From assembly GCA_012512295.1 (NCBI GenBank), contig JAAZDI010000223.1, forward strand, positions 1-5,594: 5,594 nt of DNA, written 5' to 3'. This document shows, in pieces, positions 1 through 5,333 of the stretch. Below the pieces are notes generated by a model. It was not told the origin of the DNA and did no database searches. It saw nothing but the letters and a program-made list of their open reading frames with translations. Each line of letters opens with the position of its first letter. Within the stretch, counting starts at the first letter, position 1. The stretch comes from Syntrophomonadaceae bacterium. Its GTDB lineage: Bacteria > Bacillota > Ch66 > Ch109. A program made the position numbers and the translations under genes.

Positions 1-462
1 AATCAGAGCCACCTGACGTAACCGGGGATCCTCGGGGCCCTTTACTGGCAGAGCTTTTTCTTTCAAGATCTGCAAGGCCCTTCCGGTACCAAACCTTAAT
101 CCTTCAATCACCCGAGCGACCGGTACACCTCGAGCAACTTGGTTAACCCCTTCGGTCAACAGACCCTCAGCCAGGATCGTGGCCGTGGTGGTACCATCGC
201 CGACTTCTTCCTGCTGGGCTCGGGCAATCTTGATCAATAACCGGGCTGCCGGATGATTAACTTCCATAAGATTTAAAATAGTAACCCCATCATTGGTAAT
301 TACTACATCGCCAAACTGATCAACCAGCATGGTATCCAAACCTTTGGGGCCAATTGTTCCTTCTACGGCTGCGGCGACTGCCCGAATCGCATTAGAATTG
401 GTGGCAAGAGCAGTAAGCTTTTCTCCGTTCTCAACTCCACTACTCGACTGTTTGGAACTCAA
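1..462 (-). CDS. Archaeal-type (group II-like, 'group III') chaperonin, N-terminal 154 residues, cut by window edge
   Basis: This is the start of an ATP-driven cytosolic protein-folding chaperonin of the thermosome/TCP-1 type, not GroEL. Seen: after a short polar N-terminus the equatorial domain begins with GTIGPKGLDTMLVD (residues 35-48), then GDVVITNDGVTIL (51-63), HPAAR (70-74) and the nucleotide-binding GDGTTTA (88-94, with Asp89 the expected phosphate/Mg ligand). The 'LDTMLVD...GDVVITNDG' wording is that of archaeal thermosomes; GroEL has 'GRNVVLEKSFG.P.ITKDG' here. The reading frame is open to base 1, so the apical domain and C-terminus (about 70% of a ~520-residue protein) lie outside. 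The start is TTG at 462-460, 8 bases after a strong AGGAGG; a second TTG directly before it (465) is possible. It follows hrcA by 98 bases with no visible terminator, so it is probably co-transcribed and under CIRCE/HrcA control. Known: bacterial archaeal-like chaperonins of Clostridia sit in the dnaK operon. Family call is firm; the group III label is inferred from phylum and context. Confidence 0.93.
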   Translation of the reverse strand, partial: MSSKQSSSGVENGEKLTALATNSNAIRAVAAAVEGTIGPKGLDTMLVDQFGDVVITNDGVTILNLMEVNHPAARLLIKIARAQQEEVGDGTTTATILAEGLLTEGVNQVARGVPVARVIEGLRFGTGRALQILKEKALPVKGPEDPRLRQVALI

Positions 463-470
463 CAAAAGGG

Positions 471-477
471 CCTCCTT
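471..477 (-). promoter_or_regulatory. Strong ribosome binding site of the chaperonin gene
   Basis: On the minus strand AAGGAGG is followed 8 bases later by TTG (462-460), or 5 bases later by an adjacent in-frame TTG (465-463). No ATG or GTG lies near this site in the frame that encodes the chaperonin motifs, so this site fixes the non-AUG start. Confidence 0.85.
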
Positions 478-560
478 TTACCATCTCCGCTTGGGCCATC
501 CTCGGTCAAGCGCGATCATGATTACATCTGTTAAATGGTTATCTAAGCGACATGAGGCGA

Positions 561-1616
561 CTACCGACTATAGTAGCCCTGAAGTGCTTCGGATAGGATT
601 GAAGCTACATATTCCAAAATACTAGTCGCCTTGGGATATTCCATTCGCGTGGGTCCCAACAAACCTACTCGACCTATAGCTTTACCATTTACATCATACG
701 TAACCGTAATTAAACTACAGTCTTGAAATTCTTCTCGCCGATTTTCGGCCCCAATTCGAACCGTAATTCCAGTTTCATTAGTATCGGTTAAAAGCTCCCT
801 AAGTTCACTTTCTTCTTCTAAAACACTGAGTATCCGTCGTATTTTATCGAAATTTCGAAATTCAGGCTGATTGAGTATATTAATAACGCCGCCCAAATAA
901 ACTTTGCCCAGATGGGATTTCTCCCATTGCGGAGCCTGCTGGTAATAGTCTAAAATATCAAGGGCCAAGCGGAGAATCTGTTTTTTATGCTGCAACTCGT
1001 CATAAAGCTCCTGCAGCAGAGTTCGCCGCATATTCTCCAGCATAATCCCCCGCAATTTGGAATTAAATACATAAGATACATGGTGCAAATCTTCGGAGGC
1101 GACTGGCCCTGGCAATTCCAGCATTTTATGCAGAACTACTCCTGAATCCATCACAATGACCATTAGAACCAACTGTTCCTGAAGCGGTATTAATTCTACC
1201 TGTCTCAGTTTTCCTCCTACCGGTGTGGGGCCAAGGATGATTGCGGTATAATTGGTAAACCGAGAGAGAAGCTTGCTGGTTTCCTGAATAACTTGTTCCA
1301 GGTCACCCATCTTTTCTACGAACATACTACGAAGCAAGGTTTCTTCTGCTTCCGATAAACTATAGGCTTCCATCAAACAGTCTACATAATACCGATACCC
1401 CAATTGAGAAGGAATCCGACCAGCTGAGGTATGCGGTTGCTCAATAAACCCCATTTCCTCCAGGTCAGCCATTTCATTGCGGATGGTAGCCGGACTCACT
1501 CCCAGATTATATTTTCGGGCAATGGTTCGTGAGCCCACTGGTTCAGCAGTGGCCACATAATCCTTAATAATCGCTTCCAGTACCCGTTGTTTCCGTTCGT
1601 CGATTCCCACCGGCAC
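561..1616 (-). CDS. hrcA: HrcA, heat-inducible transcription repressor
   Basis: HrcA is the cytoplasmic dimeric repressor that binds the CIRCE operator and shuts off class I heat-shock genes; its folding state is sensed through chaperonin activity. Seen: an N-terminal winged helix (residues about 5-70) with PVGSRTIARKY (26-36), the recognition segment GVSPATIRNEMADLEE (39-54) and the wing HTSAGRIPS (62-70), then the GAF-like dimerisation part with the C-terminal hallmarks VRIGAEN and VGLLGPTRMEYPKA. The length of 351 residues is normal. The outer start is GTG at 1616; a second in-frame GTG at 1610 (protein MGIDERKQ..., 349 aa) lies 8 bases after AAGGGG (1619-1624), a better spacing than the 2 bases to the first, so 1610 may be the real start. 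A perfect CIRCE lies just upstream, implying autoregulation. Downstream, after 98 bases, comes the archaeal-type chaperonin, where grpE would be expected. No frame damage is seen. Confidence 0.97.
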   Translation of the reverse strand: MPVGIDERKQRVLEAIIKDYVATAEPVGSRTIARKYNLGVSPATIRNEMADLEEMGFIEQPHTSAGRIPSQLGYRYYVDCLMEAYSLSEAEETLLRSMFVEKMGDLEQVIQETSKLLSRFTNYTAIILGPTPVGGKLRQVELIPLQEQLVLMVIVMDSGVVLHKMLELPGPVASEDLHHVSYVFNSKLRGIMLENMRRTLLQELYDELQHKKQILRLALDILDYYQQAPQWEKSHLGKVYLGGVINILNQPEFRNFDKIRRILSVLEEESELRELLTDTNETGITVRIGAENRREEFQDCSLITVTYDVNGKAIGRVGLLGPTRMEYPKATSILEYVASILSEALQGYYSR

Positions 1617-1618
1617 CC

Positions 1619-1624
1619 CCCCTT
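1619..1624 (-). promoter_or_regulatory. Ribosome binding site of hrcA (bears on start choice)
   Basis: AAGGGG on the minus strand, within a longer G run. It is 2 bases from GTG at 1616 and 8 bases from GTG at 1610. The spacing favours the second start, which would shorten HrcA by two residues. Confidence 0.55.
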
Positions 1625-1631
1625 ATCTTTG

Positions 1632-1658
1632 TTAGCACTCTAGTGGGTTGAGTGCTAA
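1632..1658 (-). promoter_or_regulatory. CIRCE operator (HrcA binding site)
   Basis: The arms TTAGCACTC (1632-1640) and GAGTGCTAA (1650-1658) are perfect inverted repeats separated by exactly 9 bases, matching the consensus CIRCE element with no mismatch. The operator begins about 15 bases after the predicted -10 box and ends 15 bases before hrcA's outer start, so it lies in the 5' leader, where HrcA can block transcription. Control should extend to hrcA, the chaperonin gene and whatever follows in the operon. Confidence 0.98.
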
Positions 1659-1673
1659 AGCTTCTTAGCTAAA

Positions 1674-1702
1674 AAATTACCACCGCTTGCTGTCTTTGTC
1701 AA
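1674..1702 (-). promoter_or_regulatory. Sigma-A-type promoter of the hrcA-chaperonin operon
   Basis: On the minus strand a perfect -35 box TTGACA (1702-1697) is followed, after a 17-base spacer, by TAATTT (1679-1674), which keeps the three most conserved -10 positions (T1, A2, T6). Transcription would begin near base 1667, a few bases before CIRCE. The -35 box contains the TGA stop codon of the upstream amidohydrolase (1701-1699), so the two genes abut with no spare sequence. Confidence 0.75.
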
Positions 1703-2793
1703 GTTCGATCCCAGTGATAGAGACTCCAATTAGTTTTGGCGTATAAATCCAGGGTCTGGGCGAAGTCCAGATGCTGGTTGCCCTCCAAACTATCTACTAC
1801 TGCCGCTGCTTCAACCGGACTGACCGCGTCAACCGGGGCATCTGAACCGACCAATAAACGAAGACCTTTTTGGAGCATCAACCCCCAGGCATAGGCAGTT
1901 TCCATTCTTTTTGGACCCAGGCGGTTTTTGGCCCACGGTATTTCTCGAGAGAAAATGGGTTGAATACAAACCAGGATTTCCAGCTTAGCCAGGGTATCCA
2001 GTTGATCAAGCCGGGTATACTGCAGGTGCTCCACTCGGTCCATGGGGTGTCGACTTTCTTTCAGCACGTGAATGGCCTGGTCTAAGGCGCGGTCACCCAC
2101 GGCGTGGAGCGCGACCGGTTTATTGAGCTGATGTACCTGGTCGACTATTGCCAACAACTGCTTGTCCGTGTAGTTGAGTAAACCATAGTGCCCCGGGGCA
2201 TCACTATACTCTTCGGTTAATGCCCCGGTCCTGGCTCCCAGTCCGCCATCCAAAAAAAGTTTAAATCCCAGGGCCTCCTCGATCAGAGCATAATCAGTCG
2301 TATAATAATCAATCTGATCAAAAAACTGTCTGCGAAAGGAGTCCATTCCCATATCAATAAACCGAGTAATCCCCTGTTGGCGCAGTTCGGCCAAACCTTT
2401 TTCGACTATTTCCTTCATATCCAATTGCAGAACCGTTACCAGAGCTTCTAGAATGGCAAAAACGTTGGCCTCGAGAAAAATGCCGCTAGAAGAGTATCGG
2501 TTTAGCTGCTCCATAGCTGCTGTATTCATGATCACTAGGTGCAAGCAGGTCCTAACGATCAAGACTGGCCGCGCTCCAAAGGCGTGATCCAGAAAAGCTT
2601 TGTCCGGAATTACCTTTTCGGCCAAGGTTTCCTGGTTAAAACGAACCCCTACCAACCAACCATTGATCGGCCGGTTCTGTAGGGTCTCGATTAATTCCTC
2701 CAGTGAGGTAACGGAGGCTAGATTAGTAAAGTAATTACTCAAACAGAACTCCCAAGCATGCAGGTGGGCGTCCAGAAAATGCTTTGTTTCCAT
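1699..2793 (-). CDS. Compact YtcJ-type (amidohydrolase family 3) metal-dependent hydrolase
   Basis: A cytoplasmic metal-dependent hydrolase of the amidohydrolase superfamily; the substrate cannot be told from sequence (relatives cleave formamides, N-acyl or imide bonds). Seen, numbered from ATG 2793: the metal motif DAHLH (8-12, His10 and His12), LHLVIMNTAAM (84-94, cf. HA.W.NS.AL of the family), KLFLDGGLGARTGAL (178-192), LHAVGDRALDQA (229-240, His230), RVEHLQ (253-258, His256) and GSDAPV (316-321, Asp318). All the expected metal and catalytic positions are therefore present. Odd: the protein starts at the HxH motif and stops about 45 residues after the Asp, so both halves of the usual beta-sandwich are missing; 364 residues compare with about 500-550 in YtcJ. 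The start ATG 2793 has AAAGGA 11 bases upstream (2805-2810). The frame can be extended to a TTG at 2829, but without a ribosome site. It has its own extended -10 promoter, and its stop codon lies inside the hrcA -35 box. Confidence 0.85.
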   Translation of the reverse strand: METKHFLDAHLHAWEFCLSNYFTNLASVTSLEELIETLQNRPINGWLVGVRFNQETLAEKVIPDKAFLDHAFGARPVLIVRTCLHLVIMNTAAMEQLNRYSSSGIFLEANVFAILEALVTVLQLDMKEIVEKGLAELRQQGITRFIDMGMDSFRRQFFDQIDYYTTDYALIEEALGFKLFLDGGLGARTGALTEEYSDAPGHYGLLNYTDKQLLAIVDQVHQLNKPVALHAVGDRALDQAIHVLKESRHPMDRVEHLQYTRLDQLDTLAKLEILVCIQPIFSREIPWAKNRLGPKRMETAYAWGLMLQKGLRLLVGSDAPVDAVSPVEAAAVVDSLEGNQHLDFAQTLDLYAKTNWSLYHWDRT

Positions 2794-2864
2794 AATCCAA
2801 CGATTCCTTTCGGGTCCACTTCGGTACAATACATAACACTATCAGTAATTAAATTCTCGCTTCT

Positions 2865-2873
2865 ATTATACCA
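2865..2873 (-). promoter_or_regulatory. Extended -10 promoter before the amidohydrolase gene
   Basis: TGG followed by a perfect TATAAT (2870-2865) gives the TGnTATAAT extended -10 form. No good -35 box is seen at 15-18 bases (only CTTCTT-like sequence), which an extended -10 can tolerate. Transcription would start near 2858, leaving a leader of about 65 bases before ATG 2793. A small inverted repeat (TATAC-CA-GTATA, 2867-2878) overlaps the -10 box. Confidence 0.6.
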
Positions 2874-2905
2874 GTATACCCGGATTAAGAAGTAAGTTAA
2901 GCATC

Positions 2906-4255
2906 TTAAGGAAGAAACTCCAGAAATACCTCATTCGCGATGAGAATAGCTCTAGAGGTCAGGGCGAGTCGCTCCCCCTCGTCTTGAAGAAGTCCTCGTT
3001 GCTTCAGTTTCTTAATCACTCCCGGATACGCTTCCTCTACTGTAACCCCAAACCGCTCCGCAAATTCCGAACGACTAATCCCTTTCAGCAACCTTAGCCC
3101 TAAAAACACCGTCTCTGCCCGCTCCAATTGTTGACCAATCGCTTCCAAGTAATCTACCGGCGACTGGCCTTGACTTACGCGTTGAAGGTATTGCTGAAGA
3201 TTGGCTTGGTTACTAAACCGAAATAGCGGTGCTGTCTCATGCTTAACCCCTGGCGGCGCACCGGAGGCTAATTTTGTCGTTAATTGATGGCTTGCTTCCC
3301 TAATCAAGTTTGGGTCTGCGGTTTGTCCCCAAACCTCTGTCGGCTGGATGCCTCGCAAACAAGAGTGGGCGGCCGGTCCCAGTCCCAAATATTCCTGGTT
3401 GTGCCAGTACACCTGATTATGGAGCGACGGATAACCGGGCCGGGCAAAATTGGCAATCTCATAGTGCTGGTAGCCGGCTGCTGCCAGTCGCTCGCTGAGC
3501 CACTCAAACATGTCCGCCTCGACCTCTTCCCCAGGTAAAGCTAATTTTCCTCTTTGCTGGAGTTCATAAAAGGGTGTCCCTGGTTCAACTTTTAAACTAT
3601 AAGCAGCCAGGTGTTCCGGTCCTAGAGCCAGTGCCTTCTCCACGGTCGTCTGCCAGGTTTCCAGCGTCTGGCCGGGCAGCCCGTAGATCAGGTCCAAATT
3701 TAAGTTCTGAAAGCCGGCCTGCCGGGCCAGGTTTACCGCCTCAACCACTTCTCCTGCGGTATGCCGCCGGCCGATGCGCCGAAGCAAACCGGGATCAAAC
3801 GTCTGCGCCCCAATCGACAGTCGGTTAACCCCAACCGCCTTTAAGGCCTGTAACTTTTTTAAGTCAAGCGTGCCCGGGTTGGCTTCAACCGTTACTTCAA
3901 GGCTTACTTCGTCCCCGTCGGCTTTCACCCCAAACTCCTTGAGCACCTGTTCGATTAGGCCAGCGAGCAATTCAGCCGGCAAACAGGTCGGGGTTCCACC
4001 CCCGAAATACAACGATACGAGCCGTGGCCGCTCTCCCCTAATAGATCGAAAAAAATTCAAGTATGTTCGTAATTCTTGAATAACCGCTGTCCGAAAACCC
4101 GTTATTAATTCAGTGCCCTGCTCTCCCAGGGGAAGCGAGTAAAAATCACAATAAAGACACTTCTGGAGACAAAAGGGAATATGCAGATACACTGCCAGAG
4201 TTCTACCCTGGTTTTCCTCTGCCTTTTTCTGCCCTGTCCGACGCTGCTCGCTCAA
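2906..4255 (-). CDS. hemW: HemW, radical-SAM haem chaperone (HemN-like, formerly 'oxygen-independent coproporphyrinogen oxidase')
   Basis: HemW binds haem and a [4Fe-4S] cluster with SAM and delivers haem to membrane targets; it is not the true HemN oxidase. Seen: the radical-SAM motif C29-LQK-C33-LY-C36 followed by Asp-Phe. HemN has a fourth Cys two residues after the third, and Phe38 here marks HemW. Further: YFGGGTP (83-89), VEANPGTL (123-130), NRLSIGAQTF (144-153), LDLIYGLPGQT (187-197), the HemW signature HN..YW (279-284) with EYLGLGPAAHS after it, and a C-terminal HemN_C-type winged helix (about 365-449). At 449 residues it is longer than the usual 375-400, partly through a charged N-terminal tail of about 18 residues. 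The start is TTG at 4255, 6 bases after GGAGGAG (4262-4268). HemW normally precedes hrcA in Firmicutes; here an amidohydrolase intervenes, and lepA is not the gene upstream. Confidence 0.95.
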   Translation of the reverse strand: MSEQRRTGQKKAEENQGRTLAVYLHIPFCLQKCLYCDFYSLPLGEQGTELITGFRTAVIQELRTYLNFFRSIRGERPRLVSLYFGGGTPTCLPAELLAGLIEQVLKEFGVKADGDEVSLEVTVEANPGTLDLKKLQALKAVGVNRLSIGAQTFDPGLLRRIGRRHTAGEVVEAVNLARQAGFQNLNLDLIYGLPGQTLETWQTTVEKALALGPEHLAAYSLKVEPGTPFYELQQRGKLALPGEEVEADMFEWLSERLAAAGYQHYEIANFARPGYPSLHNQVYWHNQEYLGLGPAAHSCLRGIQPTEVWGQTADPNLIREASHQLTTKLASGAPPGVKHETAPLFRFSNQANLQQYLQRVSQGQSPVDYLEAIGQQLERAETVFLGLRLLKGISRSEFAERFGVTVEEAYPGVIKKLKQRGLLQDEGERLALTSRAILIANEVFLEFLP

Positions 4256-4261
4256 TAAAAA

Positions 4262-4268
4262 CTCCTCC
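4262..4268 (-). promoter_or_regulatory. Ribosome binding site of hemW, fixing a TTG start
   Basis: GGAGGAG on the minus strand stands 6 bases before TTG 4255-4253. There is no ATG between it and the radical-SAM motif in this frame, so the TTG start is well supported. Confidence 0.85.
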
Positions 4269-4290
4269 GCTTGATCACTCTGCTTGCTTT

Positions 4291-4319
4291 ATTTTACCAT
4301 ACAACGTTCCCGCGCTAAA
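4291..4319 (-). promoter_or_regulatory. Probable extended -10 promoter of hemW
   Basis: TGGTAAAAT (4299-4291) gives TGn plus a 5/6 match to TATAAT. A weak -35 TTTAGC (4319-4314, 3/6) lies 17 bases upstream. Transcription would start near 4284, giving a leader of about 30 bases with the GGAGGAG ribosome site. This separates hemW from the betaine transporter operon. Confidence 0.55.
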
Positions 4320-4341
4320 AATAAGACATCAGACATACATA

Positions 4342-4370
4342 ACCCCCTGAAACTGGCCATTCCAGAGGGT
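4342..4370 (-). terminator. Imperfect hairpin between the betaine operon and hemW; possible terminator without a U-run
   Basis: The arms ACCCTCTGGAA and TTTCAGGGGGT pair over 11 positions (two G-T wobbles) around a 7-base loop. It lies 55 bases after the stop of the substrate-binding protein gene and before the hemW promoter, a fitting place for the end of the transporter transcript. No T-run follows on either strand, so it is not a classical intrinsic terminator; it could instead be an RNA-stabilising stem. Confidence 0.35.
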
Positions 4371-4424
4371 CATTATCAATCATCATTATACTTATTTAAT
4401 TATGTCCAACGTCGTTAGCAGACA

Positions 4425-5324
4425 TTAACTCCGATATTTTTCAGGCAACCAACTATTTACCAGTTCTTGATTCTGATCTACCCACTTAGCGGCCCCAGTT
4501 TTACTGGTTTGGCCCTCTTCTTCAGCGATAATCATGGCTTTACTTAAATCGTCAGAGGTCCATTTAAAGTTATCAAAGAGTTCGTAGACTTCTGGCATAT
4601 CTGTTTTCAAACCTTTGCGAACAATCGTATCAACGTGTTCTGCTTCACCATAGGACTTCTTGGGGTCATCCAGGTATTTCAAATCCCAGCTGGCGAATTT
4701 CCAGTGTGGAGTCCAGCCAGTTACGGCGATCCACTCCTGATTATCATAAGCCTTTTTCAAGGCTGCGACCATGGTGGCGTCACTACCTTCGACCAGGGTA
4801 TAGTCCAGATTGTAATCTTTGATGGCAGCTTCTGTACATTTCATAATGCCGGCTCCGGGATCAATCCCAATGATCTTGCCGCCAAATTTATCTTTGACGC
4901 CATTCATTTCCTCAATAGAGTTAATTGTAACATATTTGGGAACAACCAGACCGATTTTCGCTCCTTCCATATTGGTTCCTAGGTTTTCTACCTGATCACC
5001 GACGCTTTTCATATAATCACCGTGAGTTACCGGCAGCCAACAACAAAAGAGGGCATCTCCATCGCCAGTGGCTAGTCCCTGATACATAGCCGAGGCCGCG
5101 AGTGGAACCAGTTCTACTTCATAACCCATCTTTCTCTCCAGAACATCAGCTAACACATGAGAAGTGGCCGTGGCACAAGCCCATTCCACATACAAAATCT
5201 TAACTTTTCCCTTCTCGGCGGTGTTATCCGGAGCCGAAGGTGTCTGGCCGCTACACCCCACAACCAGAAAAGCAACGGTTAATAGGGCAGCGATTAACAG
5301 CACTACTTTTTTATTCTTTAACAT
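4425..5324 (-). CDS. opuAC: Glycine-betaine-type ABC transporter substrate-binding lipoprotein
   Basis: An extracellular, membrane-anchored receptor that captures glycine betaine or a related quaternary amine and hands it to its ABC permease. Seen: a lipoprotein signal with a KNKK start, a hydrophobic core (7-22) and the lipobox VVGC (Cys24), then the OpuAC fold with VEWACATATS (46-55), CCWLPVTHGDYM (94-105), GKIIGIDPGAGIMK (149-162) and VTGWTPHWKFA (201-211). Trp48, Trp96, Trp204 and Trp208 are candidates for the aromatic cage that binds the trimethylammonium group, and His207 is in the usual carboxylate-binding place. Length 299 is normal. The ATG start is forced by an in-frame stop just upstream. 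It begins 9 bases after the permease stop and shares the GGAGG sequence at that junction (12 bases away) or the closer AAAGGA. Four extra cysteines (50, 94, 95, 163) are unusual. Whether it serves osmoprotection or betaine catabolism is not visible here; related betaines and carnitine are alternatives. Confidence 0.93.
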   Translation of the reverse strand: MLKNKKVVLLIAALLTVAFLVVGCSGQTPSAPDNTAEKGKVKILYVEWACATATSHVLADVLERKMGYEVELVPLAASAMYQGLATGDGDALFCCWLPVTHGDYMKSVGDQVENLGTNMEGAKIGLVVPKYVTINSIEEMNGVKDKFGGKIIGIDPGAGIMKCTEAAIKDYNLDYTLVEGSDATMVAALKKAYDNQEWIAVTGWTPHWKFASWDLKYLDDPKKSYGEAEHVDTIVRKGLKTDMPEVYELFDNFKWTSDDLSKAMIIAEEEGQTSKTGAAKWVDQNQELVNSWLPEKYRS

Positions 5325-5333
5325 TTTCCTTTA

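Noticed and set aside
1..462. Reading the partial left-end gene as groEL
   Set aside because: The segment between the GPKG and GDGTTTA motifs has thermosome-type residues (DTMLVD, VVITNDG, HPAAR), not the GroEL sequence, and no groES precedes it.
463..560. Separate promoter for the chaperonin gene in the hrcA-chaperonin spacer
   Set aside because: A TTGACC is present on the minus strand, but no -10-like box lies at 16-18 bases; no second CIRCE and no terminator hairpin were seen, so co-transcription with hrcA is simpler.
329..625. Plus-strand open frame of 98 codons across the chaperonin start, spacer and hrcA end
   Set aside because: It is antisense to two firmly identified genes, has no recognisable protein motif, and spans their intergenic gap; it is a shadow frame.
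2794..2829. Upstream TTG start (2829) that would add 12 residues to the amidohydrolase
   Set aside because: No ribosome site precedes it, while ATG 2793 has AAAGGA upstream and begins just before the conserved DAHLH motif.
2739..2834. Possible 31-codon leader ORF (ATG at 2834, minus strand) overlapping the amidohydrolase start
   Set aside because: It has no ribosome site and no recognisable attenuation structure or codon bias; it is probably chance.
3284..4079. Several plus- and minus-strand open frames of 60-100 codons inside hemW
   Set aside because: They overlap conserved radical-SAM coding sequence in other frames and show no family features; typical of GC-richer coding DNA.
4402..4425. 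Inverted repeat ATGTC...GACAT at the stop codon of the binding-protein gene
   Set aside because: The stem is short and interrupted, is not GC-rich and has no T-run; too weak to call a terminator.
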